Below are positions 42,261-51,273 of a stretch of DNA of 55,991 nt, one piece after another. Position numbers and translations under genes: made by a program. The notes beneath the pieces were generated by a model. The model made no database searches, was not told where the DNA came from, and saw only the letters and a program-made list of their open reading frames with translations. The stretch spans positions 1 to 55,991 of the forward strand of contig JAVFAS010000015.1 in the NCBI GenBank assembly GCA_034002405.1. Reading direction: 5' to 3'. The DNA comes from SZUA-365 sp034002405 (GTDB lineage: Bacteria; Bacteroidota; Ignavibacteria; SZUA-365). Positions within the stretch are counted from its first letter, which is position 1, and every line of letters starts with the position of its first letter.

Positions 42261-42941
42261 ATGAAGAACACCCCACCACTCCGGCCCGCCTCCCTGTTCG
42301 AATCCGAGACGCCGCGACGACGGCGTGCACGCATGCGCCGCATCCTCGACGCGTTGGCCGCGCGGTATCCCGCGGCCGCCTGCGCCCTCCTGCACGAGAA
42401 TCCCTTTCAACTGCTCATTGCCACCATTCTCTCGGCGCAATGCACCGACGCCCGGGTGAACATGGTCACGCCCGTGCTCTTCGCGAAATACCCCGACGTG
42501 CATGCCATGGCGGAGGCACCGGTGGAGAACATCGCCGATATCATCCGCAGCACGGGATTTTTCCAGAACAAATCGAAGAACATCAAGGCCTGCTGCCTGG
42601 CGATCCGCGAGCGGCACGGGGGAACGGTACCGCGGACGATGGAGGAACTCACGGCGCTTCCGGGGGTGGGACGAAAGACCGCGAATGTCGTGCTGGGAAA
42701 TGCCTTCGGCGTGCCGGGATTCCCCGTCGACACGCATGTGCGGCGCATCGCCAATCTGCTGCAGCTGACGGATTCGGAAAATCCCGACCGCATCGAGGAA
42801 CACCTCTGCGCGATCACTCCGACCGCGGAATGGACCGACGCGAGTCACCGGCTCATCCTGCACGGCCGCGAGACCTGCATCGCCCGACGGCCGCGCTGCG
42901 AGGAGTGTATCATCCGTTCCCATTGCCCCAGCGCGGGGTAA
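42261..42941 (+). CDS. nth: endonuclease III (DNA N-glycosylase / AP lyase)
   Basis: Base-excision repair enzyme that removes oxidised pyrimidines and nicks the abasic site. 226 residues. HhH motif LPGVGRKTANVVLGNAFG with the catalytic Lys, the catalytic Asp in FPVDTHVRR, and the four-cysteine [4Fe-4S] loop at the C-terminus (CIARRPRCEECIIRSHC: Cys spacing 6-2-5). Its stop codon lies in the left arm of a 140-base inverted repeat shared with the convergent lipoprotein gene. N-terminal 15 residues are a basic extension. ATG at 42261 preferred; the site upstream is weak. Confidence 0.96.
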   Translation: MKNTPPLRPASLFESETPRRRRARMRRILDALAARYPAAACALLHENPFQLLIATILSAQCTDARVNMVTPVLFAKYPDVHAMAEAPVENIADIIRSTGFFQNKSKNIKACCLAIRERHGGTVPRTMEELTALPGVGRKTANVVLGNAFGVPGFPVDTHVRRIANLLQLTDSENPDRIEEHLCAITPTAEWTDASHRLILHGRETCIARRPRCEECIIRSHCPSAG

Positions 42942-43078
42942 GAAGAAACCACCAAGACTCCAAGGCACAACGACGGGCACGAAGGTTTGGAATCACGCGT
43001 CGGCTTTCGTTCGGCGCGTGATTCATTACCCTTCGTGATTTCCTCTGTGTTTTCGTGTCTTCGTGGTTTCTTCCTACC
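42937..43078. repeat. nested inverted repeat spanning both convergent stop codons
   Basis: Outer arms 42937-42958 and 43057-43078 match in 20 of 22 positions and continue imperfectly to about 50 bases each; the inner part has a further palindrome (AATCACGCG / CGCGTGATT, around 42991-43024). The element contains the nth stop codon in its left arm and the lipoprotein stop codon in its right arm. The GAAACCACCAAG and CACGAAG words resemble dispersed intergenic elements seen in many environmental genomes (recollection, not checked). May act as a terminator. Confidence 0.75.
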
Positions 43079-43958
43079 GGAAGGTCACGGTGATTTCCTT
43101 CTCGGTCTCCACTTTCAGGCCGGGGATTTTTTTCATCATATCCATGACCGCGGATGGTCCCATCTGATCCGCGTGCTGCATCTGCTTGAACAGCTCCGGG
43201 TTGTCGAGCAGCGCGTTGAAATCGATGTCCATCAACGTCACCGTCGACCCGTCGACAAAGGAGGCGTTGGTCTTCTGGATGCTGCCATCCACCGCGATCT
43301 CGACACGCAGACGCATGTCGCGGAAGAACTCCTTCATCTGTTCCATGCCTTCGGCGGATTCCTCCTCGGCGGTCATGTCGGACTCCGGTTCGGCTTCGTC
43401 CTGCGCGGCATCATCCTCATCGTCCTGCGGGGGACGGATGACCAGACGCGCGGGACTGCCGGGTGTGAACGAAAAGGCGACGAGATCATCCTGCGTGTCT
43501 CCCTCGCCTTCATTGCCGGGAAATTCGGGAAGATTCGCACCGGGGTCCTGACTCACACTGACGGCGTTGATGTCATCGAACGCATACACGGCCTGATAGC
43601 CCGCGTGTTCGTCCGTATCGATCATCTCATGCGAGACATAGCGGACACCCACGCCCATTTTTTCGGCATGCGCGCGGATCTCCTCGTCATTGAACATTTC
43701 GAGCAGGGATCCCGAAAGCGCGTCGTCGGACGATGCCGCGGCGTCGCTCTCCTCCACCTCCATGCCAGCCTCCTCGAGCCCTTCCTTCATCCCCATGACC
43801 ATGGCCTGGAACATCGCACCGACATCCTTCTTCATGCGAATCGTCTCGTGAATGGTTCCGCTGCCATCGGTGCGGATCTTCACCAGAAGCTGCGTTTCGA
43901 TGCAGCCGCCCAGCGCGAGGGCCGCGAAAAGAATAACGGGGACAAATATCCGATTCAT
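43074..43958 (-). CDS. lipoprotein of unknown function
   Basis: 294 residues. Signal peptide with lipobox ALGGC (Cys19 region) after NRIFVPVILFAALA. The mature part has beta-rich segments (LLVKIRTDGSGTIHETIRM at the start; RLRVEIAVDGSIQKTNASFVDG later) separated by a strongly acidic, low-complexity stretch (about 175-210, DDEDDAAQDEAEPESDMTAEEESAEG). Both ends resemble DUF-type sequences found in FCB lipoproteins, but I do not assign a family. Good site (AGGAA). A promoter-like pair precedes it. The stop lies inside the shared inverted repeat. Confidence 0.8.
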   Translation of the reverse strand: MNRIFVPVILFAALALGGCIETQLLVKIRTDGSGTIHETIRMKKDVGAMFQAMVMGMKEGLEEAGMEVEESDAAASSDDALSGSLLEMFNDEEIRAHAEKMGVGVRYVSHEMIDTDEHAGYQAVYAFDDINAVSVSQDPGANLPEFPGNEGEGDTQDDLVAFSFTPGSPARLVIRPPQDDEDDAAQDEAEPESDMTAEEESAEGMEQMKEFFRDMRLRVEIAVDGSIQKTNASFVDGSTVTLMDIDFNALLDNPELFKQMQHADQMGPSAVMDMMKKIPGLKVETEKEITVTFR

Positions 43959-43988
43959 TGCTGTTCCTGTCGTTGAGAATGATTCGTG

Positions 43989-44014
43989 CAAGGTACGAAA
44001 TTCCCCCGCGAAAC
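43989..44014 (-). promoter_or_regulatory. promoter-like sequence of the lipoprotein gene
   Basis: On the minus strand, GTTT (44011-44014), about 15 bases, then TACCTTG (43989-43995), a TAnnTTG -7 box, 30 bases before the ATG. Confidence 0.4.
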
Positions 44015-44042
44015 CGTCATGGGATCCACGCCCCTGTCCGCG

Positions 44043-45773
44043 TCATTCCGTGTCCACCTTTTCGACCAGATATCGCTTGATTTTCTGTGTCGTGGTCTTC
44101 TCGAATTCGGTGTCCTTGATGCGCACCTTGCGAATCTGCTTGTACACCGGCAGGCGCTTGTTGAGGCGGGTGATTTCCTCCTGCAACATGTGCGCGACCG
44201 CTTCCGGGGTGACGGCCGTGCCATCGGCATTGAGGCGGTCATAGACGGCATTGGCGTCGGGGACGATCAGAACCGCGATGATTTCGTCATCCGTTTCCGA
44301 GCGGTCGCCATACACCATGCTCTCGAGCACGCAGGGGATTTTATTCACATGCTCCTCGATTTCCTCCGGAAAGACGTTTTTCCCGTTGCGGGCGATGATG
44401 ACATTCTTCCGGCGACCGTTGATGTGGAGAAAACCGTGCTGGTCGATCGACCCGACATCACCGGTGTTGAACCACCCCTCCCGCAGCACCGCGTTCGTGG
44501 CATCGGGGTTGTTGTAATAGCCAAGCATGACATTCGGTCCCGAGACCAGGATCTCCCCGCGTTCCTCGGCATCGGGCTCCGCGATGCGCACGGTCACGCC
44601 CGGCAATGGCAAGCCGGCCGCCTCGTCACGGAACTTGCGCGCGCGGTTGAGCGCGACGATCGGCGCGGTCTCGGTCAGCCCGTATCCCTGAATGAATCCG
44701 AACCCCAGCATGCGGAACCCGCGCGCGATTTCCGGATCAGGCGCCGCACCGCCGACAATCAGCAGCCGGATCGCGCCGCCGAAGCGCTCGTGCACCTCGT
44801 GGAAGAGCTTGCGCCGGGCACCCGCCAGTCCGATTCCTTCCAGCACCGTGACGACGGTCATGATCGGCCGGAGCAGCCGAGCCACGGCCTTCTTCTCGGC
44901 AATGGCCTGCATGATGCGGCGATACATTTTCTCGAACAACAGCGGGACGCCGAGCACGATGGTCGGTTTGACGCTGACCATGTCGTCGGCGATGGATTTG
45001 AGCGAGCGCGCATAATGCACCGACGCGCCGGTGACGAGCGGACAGAGGAAGCCGCAGGTACATTCGTAGGTGTGATGGATGGGAAGCACGGAAAGGAAGC
45101 GGTCGGTCGGCGGGATATCCACCATCTGCAACATGCCGCGGAGATTCGCGCAGATGTTCGTCTGCGACAGCATCACCCCCTTGGCACTCCCCATCGAACC
45201 GCTGGTGAACACGATGACGGCCATCGCGTCGGGGTCCGTGTCCGGAAAGGACACGCCGGCACCGGGATCCTTCTCGCCGGCGATCATTTCCATCATGCTG
45301 TGCAGATGGTCGCGATGCACCGGAAGATCCATGTCGATCAGAACGTCGAGTCGCGGTGTGGAGTGGCGGAAGCCGTCGAACATGTCGCGAAAATTCTCCG
45401 AAAACACGGCGGCACGCGCGCCGCTTGCGCGGAGGATGGTCAGGATCTCATTTTCCCGTAGTTTCGCGTCGATGGGAACCACCACCAGATTGTGGCACAC
45501 GGCGGCGAGATACGCGACACCCCACTGCACGCGGTTCTCGGAAATGACCGCGATGTGATCGCGTGGCGAGAGCCCGCGCGTCAACAGCGCCGCGCCGAAC
45601 CGTGCGACCGCGGACGCCAGTGCGGCATACGACAACCGCGGCAACGGGGTGGGATTGAGATCCGCGACCGCCAGGTTGTCGGGATGCACCGCCGCGCCGC
45701 GCAGGAGGATGTCGCGCAGCGCGCGGATTTCCGGGACGTCATACAGCGGATATTCTTCCAACGGGGTTTTCAT
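44043..45773 (-). CDS. AMP-forming acyl-CoA synthetase (long-chain fatty acid-CoA ligase type)
   Basis: Activates a carboxylate with ATP to acyl-AMP and then to acyl-CoA. 576 residues of the ANL superfamily. P-loop-like VFTSGSMGSAKGVMLS, DRFLSVLPIHHTYE, IQGYGLTETAP, REGWFNTGDVGSIDQHG, GRRKNVI and the C-terminal lysine in TQKIKR. The sequence is closest in pattern to the FadD15/long-chain group. The ATG at 45773 is preferred, with GAGG upstream; a frame to 45845 adds a poor extension. It could equally be a medium-chain or other carboxylate ligase. Confidence 0.9.
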   Translation of the reverse strand: MKTPLEEYPLYDVPEIRALRDILLRGAAVHPDNLAVADLNPTPLPRLSYAALASAVARFGAALLTRGLSPRDHIAVISENRVQWGVAYLAAVCHNLVVVPIDAKLRENEILTILRASGARAAVFSENFRDMFDGFRHSTPRLDVLIDMDLPVHRDHLHSMMEMIAGEKDPGAGVSFPDTDPDAMAVIVFTSGSMGSAKGVMLSQTNICANLRGMLQMVDIPPTDRFLSVLPIHHTYECTCGFLCPLVTGASVHYARSLKSIADDMVSVKPTIVLGVPLLFEKMYRRIMQAIAEKKAVARLLRPIMTVVTVLEGIGLAGARRKLFHEVHERFGGAIRLLIVGGAAPDPEIARGFRMLGFGFIQGYGLTETAPIVALNRARKFRDEAAGLPLPGVTVRIAEPDAEERGEILVSGPNVMLGYYNNPDATNAVLREGWFNTGDVGSIDQHGFLHINGRRKNVIIARNGKNVFPEEIEEHVNKIPCVLESMVYGDRSETDDEIIAVLIVPDANAVYDRLNADGTAVTPEAVAHMLQEEITRLNKRLPVYKQIRKVRIKDTEFEKTTTQKIKRYLVEKVDTE

Positions 45774-45926
45774 GCGCGCACCTCTGATTGATTGCCGGTT
45801 TCCCGATCTGATAGTCTGATTTTCGATAGTACGAAAAAACCACACGGGATTCCACCGCCTCTGGTCCGATACATCCTCGACCGCCGGTACGACGGCGTCC
45901 GTCCCGGACCCGTTCCGTCCCGTCGG

Positions 45927-46745
45927 TCACATGAGCAGAAGCAGCGACAGCGCCATGACGGCCATGCCGCTGATGAGTCCGTAAATCGACAGATGATGCT
46001 CGCCGTACTCACGTGCACCCGGGAGGAGTTCATCGAGGGAGATGAACACCATGATGCCGGCCACGGAGGCGAACACGATACCGAAGACGATGTCGCTGAA
46101 GAATTGCAGGAGGATGAAGTAACCGAGCAGCGCCCCGACGGGCTCCGCCAGTCCCGACGCGAAGGAGAGCAGAAATGCCCGGCGCCTGCTATCGGTGGCG
46201 TAGTAAATGGGAATGGACACCGCGATGCCCTCGGGGATGTTATGCACGGCGATGGCGACGGCGATGGGGACGCCGAGCATCGGATCCTGCACGGCCGAGA
46301 GAAAGGTGGCGAGTCCTTCGGGAAAGTTATGGATCGCGATGGCGATGGCCGAGAACACCCCGGTGCGGTACAATCCGGACATATCCTTCTTCTTCTCCCC
46401 GTTCGAGTGCGGAATATCCTCGACATGGCGCATCTCGTGCGGATTCTCCCCCGATGGCACCATGCGATCGATGATGCCGATCAGGGCGATGCCGGCGAAG
46501 AATCCACCCACCGTCGTCCAGCTGCCTTCCACCGGTCCCATCGCCGCGACGAGGCTCTCGCGCGCCTTCGCGAAGATCTCCACCATCGACACGTAGATCA
46601 TGACACCGGCGCTGAATCCCATCGCGATGCTGAGAAACTTCGTGTTCGTGCGGCTGGCAAAAAACGCGAGCGCACTTCCGATCCCGGTCGAGAGCCCGGC
46701 GAACAGCGTCAATCCAAAGGCCAGAAGAATGTAGGGACTATCCAT
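45927..46745 (-). CDS. ZIP-family divalent metal transporter (ZupT-like)
   Basis: 272 residues with eight predicted membrane helices. The two signature helix motifs, HNFPEGLA and HNIPEGIA, supply the metal site of ZIP importers such as ZupT; a His/Glu-rich loop (HEMRHVEDIPHSN) lies between helices 3 and 4. Expected substrate: zinc or iron uptake into the cytosol. Its ATG overlaps the stop of the upstream CDF gene by 8 bases, so it is translated together with an exporter-type transporter. Confidence 0.92.
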   Translation of the reverse strand: MDSPYILLAFGLTLFAGLSTGIGSALAFFASRTNTKFLSIAMGFSAGVMIYVSMVEIFAKARESLVAAMGPVEGSWTTVGGFFAGIALIGIIDRMVPSGENPHEMRHVEDIPHSNGEKKKDMSGLYRTGVFSAIAIAIHNFPEGLATFLSAVQDPMLGVPIAVAIAVHNIPEGIAVSIPIYYATDSRRRAFLLSFASGLAEPVGALLGYFILLQFFSDIVFGIVFASVAGIMVFISLDELLPGAREYGEHHLSIYGLISGMAVMALSLLLLM

Positions 46746-47730
46746 GGTGGTGAGCTCCGTGCGCGGTATCCTCGCGCGTGTGTTCGTTCGCGTTCCATTC
46801 CCCGCCCATCAGGCAATCCTCCCCCTCGAATTCAATGTCGAGCGTGATGTGTTCGATATCGTGCGCCAGCAGGAGGCGGCGCGCACGCTGCTTGATGTCG
46901 ACGACCTCTTCGCGCGTGCGTGCCGCGGAAAGGACCAGGTGCGCGCTGACGACATGATGCGCGCCGTCGAGCGACCAGACATGCAGGTGATGCACCGAGC
47001 GCACCCCGTCGATCGCACAGAGTTCCTGCTCCATCGCCGCGGCATCGACATTCTCGGGCACGGCCTGGAGGAAGAGCTGAATGGTTTTGTTGATGTTCAC
47101 GACCACATTGTAGTACAGGATGTACGATGCGATGAGCAGTGACAGGATCGCATCGAGTACCGGCACGTGCCAGAACTGCATGACGACGCTCGCGACGAGA
47201 ACGGCCGCCCAGCCGAGCACGTCCTCGAACAGATGCCACGACACCAGACGCGCGTTCATCGAGCGACCCCGGCGCAGGCGCAGCGCCGCCACGCCGTTGA
47301 GCAGCACCCCCGCGATGGCAAACCACATCATACCCTGGGCATGCGGCTCGGTCGGGTCGGCGAGACGCGGCAGCGCCTCCATAATGATGAAGACCGATCC
47401 GGCGATCAACACCACCGCGTTGATCATCGCGCCCAGCAGCGAGAGCCTGCGGTAGCCATAGGAATAGCGCGGTGTGCGCTCGCGCCCCGCCACCCGCTCG
47501 AGTATCCAGCTCAGACCGAGGATCAAGGCATCGCCGAAATCATGCAGCGCGTCGGAAAGGATCGCCAGCGAGTTCGTCCACAGTCCGCCCGCGATCTCCG
47601 CGATCGCGAATCCCAGATTCAGGAAAAAGGCAAATCCGATATCGCCCGCACTGTCATGGACATGCGAGTGCCCGGCATGCCCGGACTTCCCTCCCTCCTG
47701 CGTGTTCCTGCTTTTCATCTCTTCGATCAC
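46738..47730 (-). CDS. cation diffusion facilitator (zinc/cadmium exporter type)
   Basis: 330 residues. A histidine-rich N-terminus (HAGHSHVHDS), six membrane helices with the transport-site motif HDFGDALILG (His/Asp) and the paired VSWHLFEDVLG motif, and a cytoplasmic C-terminal domain (VRSVHHLHVWSLDG), ending in a second His-rich tail (HGAHHHG). This matches the CzcD/ZitB family, which exports Zn, Cd or Co from the cytosol. Start uncertain between GTG 47730 and ATG 47718. It overlaps the ZIP importer gene by 8 bases. Confidence 0.92.
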   Translation of the reverse strand: MIEEMKSRNTQEGGKSGHAGHSHVHDSAGDIGFAFFLNLGFAIAEIAGGLWTNSLAILSDALHDFGDALILGLSWILERVAGRERTPRYSYGYRRLSLLGAMINAVVLIAGSVFIIMEALPRLADPTEPHAQGMMWFAIAGVLLNGVAALRLRRGRSMNARLVSWHLFEDVLGWAAVLVASVVMQFWHVPVLDAILSLLIASYILYYNVVVNINKTIQLFLQAVPENVDAAAMEQELCAIDGVRSVHHLHVWSLDGAHHVVSAHLVLSAARTREEVVDIKQRARRLLLAHDIEHITLDIEFEGEDCLMGGEWNANEHTREDTAHGAHHHG

Positions 47731-47786
47731 GCACTCCTTCCGGAACCATCATATCAGAATTGCCCCCAAAGTACAACATCCCCCCA

Positions 47787-47850
47787 CATCTTTTCCATCT
47801 TTTCCATCTTTCCATCTTTTCATCTTTTCCATCCTCCCATCCTGTCATCC
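47787..47850. repeat. degenerate 8-9-base tandem repeat (CATCTTTTC)n
   Basis: Seven imperfect units of 8 or 9 bases, ending in the coding 3' end of the EamA gene (its stop is at 47845-47847). It lies between the CDF gene and the EamA gene on the same strand. Confidence 0.8.
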
Positions 47851-48717
47851 AACCACCAATCCCGCACCGACGAGGAGAATGACAATCGCCACCGCCTTCC
47901 GCACGAGATGCCGCTCGGCGAACAGCGTCCCTCCCGCCATTGCGCCGATGAAGACGGAGAGACGTTTGACGGCGAGCACGAGCGCGACCGGGGCGAGCGC
48001 GGTGGCTTCGATCTGCGCGAAGCGATAGACAAAGGTGAGCAGGGCGACGATGGCGATCCAGTGCCAGCTGCCGCGCGTGGCGGTGGCGAGCGCGCGCGGC
48101 GTGCGGCGTACGGCGAGCGCGAAGAGGAGGAACCAGCCGGCGTAGAAGCTCTGCTGAAACGCCATCATGGGCAGGGGTTGGAGGCGGATGTCAACCAGCA
48201 GCAGCCGGTCGAGCACCGAGGTCGCGGTGAACAGCAACAGCGCGGCGATGATCGGCAGGTGCGTCCGCGAGGCGAAGAATGCGCGGAACGGGGCAATCGC
48301 ATCGCCCGCTTGCATCTCGAGCACGTACGTCCCCACCATGAGCAGGACGATCCCGGCGATCTCGAGCGGTGTGATCGTCTCCCCGAGAAAAAGGAACGCG
48401 GCGATCGCGACAACACCGGGTGTGAGGACCATCAGCGGCAGGGCGCGGCTCAACTCGAGGTTCCGGATCGCGGTCATCACGCAGAGGAATGCCAGCGCAC
48501 CGAGCAGGTTCTTCCCTGCGAGCAGCAGCAGGGCGTCGGTGGTGACGGAGGAATAGTCCGCCAAGAGGAACAACGGCAGCGCGAGCGCGGCATTACTCAG
48601 CGAGATGACGATGGAGAAATCCACGGCACGCATGCCGAAGAGTGCCTTTTTCTCCGTGATCGATGCCGCCGCGGAAAAGACGGCGGACGCGAAGGCGAGA
48701 AGAAACCACGACATCAT
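47845..48717 (-). CDS. EamA/DMT-superfamily permease
   Basis: 290 residues, ten predicted membrane helices in two EamA halves (first half ends LEIAGIVLLMVGTYVLEMQAG; second ends HLVRKAVAIVILLVGAGLVVG), each with the PL-VAL-x-LGE-type segment (GVVAIAAFLFLGETITPLE; LSVFIGAMAGGTLFAE). Drug/metabolite transporter family; substrate unknown. Starts at the first Met (48717), 9 bases from the TonB receptor stop, so probably in its operon. Confidence 0.9.
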   Translation of the reverse strand: MMSWFLLAFASAVFSAAASITEKKALFGMRAVDFSIVISLSNAALALPLFLLADYSSVTTDALLLLAGKNLLGALAFLCVMTAIRNLELSRALPLMVLTPGVVAIAAFLFLGETITPLEIAGIVLLMVGTYVLEMQAGDAIAPFRAFFASRTHLPIIAALLLFTATSVLDRLLLVDIRLQPLPMMAFQQSFYAGWFLLFALAVRRTPRALATATRGSWHWIAIVALLTFVYRFAQIEATALAPVALVLAVKRLSVFIGAMAGGTLFAERHLVRKAVAIVILLVGAGLVVG

Positions 48718-48726
48718 CGAGTTCCG

Positions 48727-51015
48727 TCAGAACAACATCTGGAGACGTACGAACACATTGCGCCCGGGTTCGAGCACGTGCAGGCCGCGCAGGGTGGACA
48801 GATGCCGGCGCCACGCGCGGTCAAACAGATTGTCGATGCCGCCCGACAGTGCCACCGACACACCGCCGAGGCGGATGTGCTCGCCGCGGAGGCGCAGATG
48901 GTAGAGGGCGTATCCCGGTGTGCGATCCTCTCCGGCGGCGACACGATCCTGATCCGATGCCGCGTCGAGCAGGAACTCCACGCTGCCGATTCCGGAGAAG
49001 GGGATCCGGATTCCCGCCCGCAGCGTGAGCGGCGGCACCTGCGGCAGGTCGCGGTCGCTGCCGGTGTCCCGGCCGCGTACCGCGGCAAGCTGCGCGTGCA
49101 GGGTGAGCATCTCGAAGGCGTGGTAGGCGGCCGACAGTTCCATACCGTACAACCGCGCCTCGCCGACATTTTCCTTCACATACAGGGTGTCGCTGCGCCG
49201 CGCATCGACCACCAGATCATCCATCATGTTGAGAAATGCGTTCGCGGTGATCGAGACACGTTCGCCGCGCAAACGCATGCCGAGGTCCAGCGAACTACTT
49301 TTCTCCGCTTCGAGAGCGACATCACCGAGATAGGTGGCGCCGCCCAGCTCGATGAACTGGAAACGCTCCTCGAGCGACGGGGCGCGGTAGGCACGCGCGG
49401 CGTTGAGTGTCAGGTCGAGCCGCGGCAGCAGTGCGTACAGCGCGCCGGCGTAGGCACTCCACGAGACATCGTCGGAGGATGCGGCGGGCCAGAGCAGTTT
49501 CCGGTTCGGCGGCTGTGTGTTCCGCGTCCCGTTCACCTCGATCCACAACAGATCATAGGCCTCGTCGTTCTCGACATGGATCTGATCGGCACGCGCGCCG
49601 AAGGACAGACGCAAGCGCTCGTCCGCGAGTGCCCATTCATCCTGCACGAAGGCCCCCACGCTGCGGAAGCGTGCGTTCGGCAGCGGCAGGTCCGCGATCA
49701 CGGTATTGGTCGCTTTCACCTCGCGCAGCCGGCGCCCGTCATACTCCCGTTGCCACGCATCCATCCCGGCGATCAGGCGATGCGCGCCCAGCGTCCAATC
49801 CCCCTGCAATGTCGCGGCGTTCATCGTATGCTCCGCCGACGGGCGCAGGACGGCGGACGGATTCGGCACGATTTCGGTATTGCGGTCGATGCGCTGATGG
49901 GTCAGCCTCAACGACAGACGATCGAGTCCCGCGCCGAGTTGCAGTCCGCGGTATTCGACCTGCATCATCTCGCGTTGTTCGTCGGGGTATCGCGCGGACG
50001 CGAATTCCGGAAACGACGCGCCACCGGGAATGCCGACATCGGTGGCATCGAAGCGCTGATAGCGCGCCCGCAGCTCGTGGGAGGCCGCGAGACGCACCCC
50101 CGCGTTCGCGCTCACGCTGCGATCATGGAAACGACTGTCGCGCAACATTCCGGCGGGCGTTTGCGCATCCCGCGCCCCGCGCATGCTTCCGCGCAGCCGG
50201 AGAAACCAGCGCAGGTCGGACGCCTCGAGCGCGAGTGAACCGCTGCCGCCGTCATTGACGCTGCTGTAGCCGCTGCCGAATGAACCGTGCAGCCGCGGTC
50301 GGTCGCTGAATCTTCCCTCCCCGCTCACGACATTGACCACGCCCCCCGTCGCGCCCGTGCCATACAGCGTCGAGGCCGCGCCGCGGATCACCTCGACACG
50401 ATCGATATCGTGGATGTCGATCATCGACAGTCCCGCCGCGAGATTCGTCGCGGTTTCGATCCGCGCGCCGTCGACGAGCGTCACGACATTCGAACGTCCC
50501 AGGCCGCGGATGCTGACATCCGTGCCCCAGATCCCATCGCGGATCAGCGCGATCCCCGGCTCGGTTTCAAGCGCGTCGGGCAGGCTCACCGCCGAAGTGC
50601 GCCGCAGTCCAGCCCCGTCAACGATGGACACGGGCAATGCCACGTCACGCAACAAATCATCGATGCGCGTGGCGGTGACCATGACCGCGCCCATGTCGAG
50701 CGCCAGTTCTGGCAGCGTCAGCACAAGATTTTCAGATGCGGCATTCCTGTTTTCCAGCACGAGCGTCACGGCCGCATGACCAAGATGCGTCGCCCGCAGC
50801 GTGACCGGTGGTGCGATGGTCAGGTCGAGATGGAAACGACCGTCGGTGCCGGCCGTGGTCCCCAGCGCGGTGCCGCGCACCGCCACATGCGCGCCCGGGA
50901 GAGGACGACCATCCTGGCCGACAACCACACCGGAAATCCGCGTGGTCTGCGCGGTCAGTGAATATGAAAGAAAGGGAAGAAGGAGCAGAAGGGAGAAAAA
51001 GACCGGGCGGGACAT
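48727..51015 (-). CDS. TonB-dependent outer-membrane receptor with carboxypeptidase-like domain
   Basis: 762 residues. Signal peptide (SRPVFFSLLLLLPFLSYSLTAQ); an N-terminal carboxypeptidase regulatory-like domain (about 25-105, GVVVGQDGRPLPGAHVAVRGT); a plug domain (about 110-220, TRIDDLLRDVALPVSIVDG, SVRGLGRSN-like RGLG, EVIRGAASTLYGTGATGGVVNV); then the 22-strand barrel ending GRNVFVRLQMLF. The profile fits iron-siderophore or cobalamin receptors (FepA/BtuB class) rather than SusC. Ligand unknown. ATG 51015 follows GAGGTTGATC. The permease gene follows by 9 bases. Confidence 0.93.
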   Translation of the reverse strand: MSRPVFFSLLLLLPFLSYSLTAQTTRISGVVVGQDGRPLPGAHVAVRGTALGTTAGTDGRFHLDLTIAPPVTLRATHLGHAAVTLVLENRNAASENLVLTLPELALDMGAVMVTATRIDDLLRDVALPVSIVDGAGLRRTSAVSLPDALETEPGIALIRDGIWGTDVSIRGLGRSNVVTLVDGARIETATNLAAGLSMIDIHDIDRVEVIRGAASTLYGTGATGGVVNVVSGEGRFSDRPRLHGSFGSGYSSVNDGGSGSLALEASDLRWFLRLRGSMRGARDAQTPAGMLRDSRFHDRSVSANAGVRLAASHELRARYQRFDATDVGIPGGASFPEFASARYPDEQREMMQVEYRGLQLGAGLDRLSLRLTHQRIDRNTEIVPNPSAVLRPSAEHTMNAATLQGDWTLGAHRLIAGMDAWQREYDGRRLREVKATNTVIADLPLPNARFRSVGAFVQDEWALADERLRLSFGARADQIHVENDEAYDLLWIEVNGTRNTQPPNRKLLWPAASSDDVSWSAYAGALYALLPRLDLTLNAARAYRAPSLEERFQFIELGGATYLGDVALEAEKSSSLDLGMRLRGERVSITANAFLNMMDDLVVDARRSDTLYVKENVGEARLYGMELSAAYHAFEMLTLHAQLAAVRGRDTGSDRDLPQVPPLTLRAGIRIPFSGIGSVEFLLDAASDQDRVAAGEDRTPGYALYHLRLRGEHIRLGGVSVALSGGIDNLFDRAWRRHLSTLRGLHVLEPGRNVFVRLQMLF

Positions 51016-51273
51016 GATCAACCTCACAAAAGTTCGGATGGCAACAGGCCGGTGGCACATTCGTGTCACGCGGGAACGCGGGCGGCTGCGGTGCCGTCCG
51101 CGGTGTTGACATCCTTCGCACTCCCCGACCGGCCTCCTCAAGCCGGTCTGATCCGTAAACATACGACGTTTTATTCAGATCCCCAATATCCGTGATCCTG
51201 CGCGTGGCATCATCACGGGGGACGAAGCGACACGCAACCGCCGCACGCGGTGGTCACGACCGCGCGGTGGTGA
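51016..51273. other. leader region of the TonB receptor gene
   Basis: No gene seen in 258 bases. On the minus strand the leader contains a hairpin GACCGGC/GCCGGTC (51127-51148) and GC-rich pairing segments (51085-51110). Its layout suggests a regulated 5' leader, but no known riboswitch core is recognised. Confidence 0.4.

Noticed and set aside
47167..50238. 1023-codon open frame on the plus strand
   Set aside because: It runs opposite the CDF, EamA and TonB receptor genes, through the tandem repeat and the gene boundaries, with an unnatural Arg/Glu/Gln/His-rich product.
51016..51180. Cobalamin riboswitch upstream of the TonB receptor
   Set aside because: The minus strand has a GCAGCCGCCCGCG segment and a GCCACCGG segment that recall B12-box pieces, but the required GCCACTG and AGCCAGGAGACC-type core elements are not present in order.
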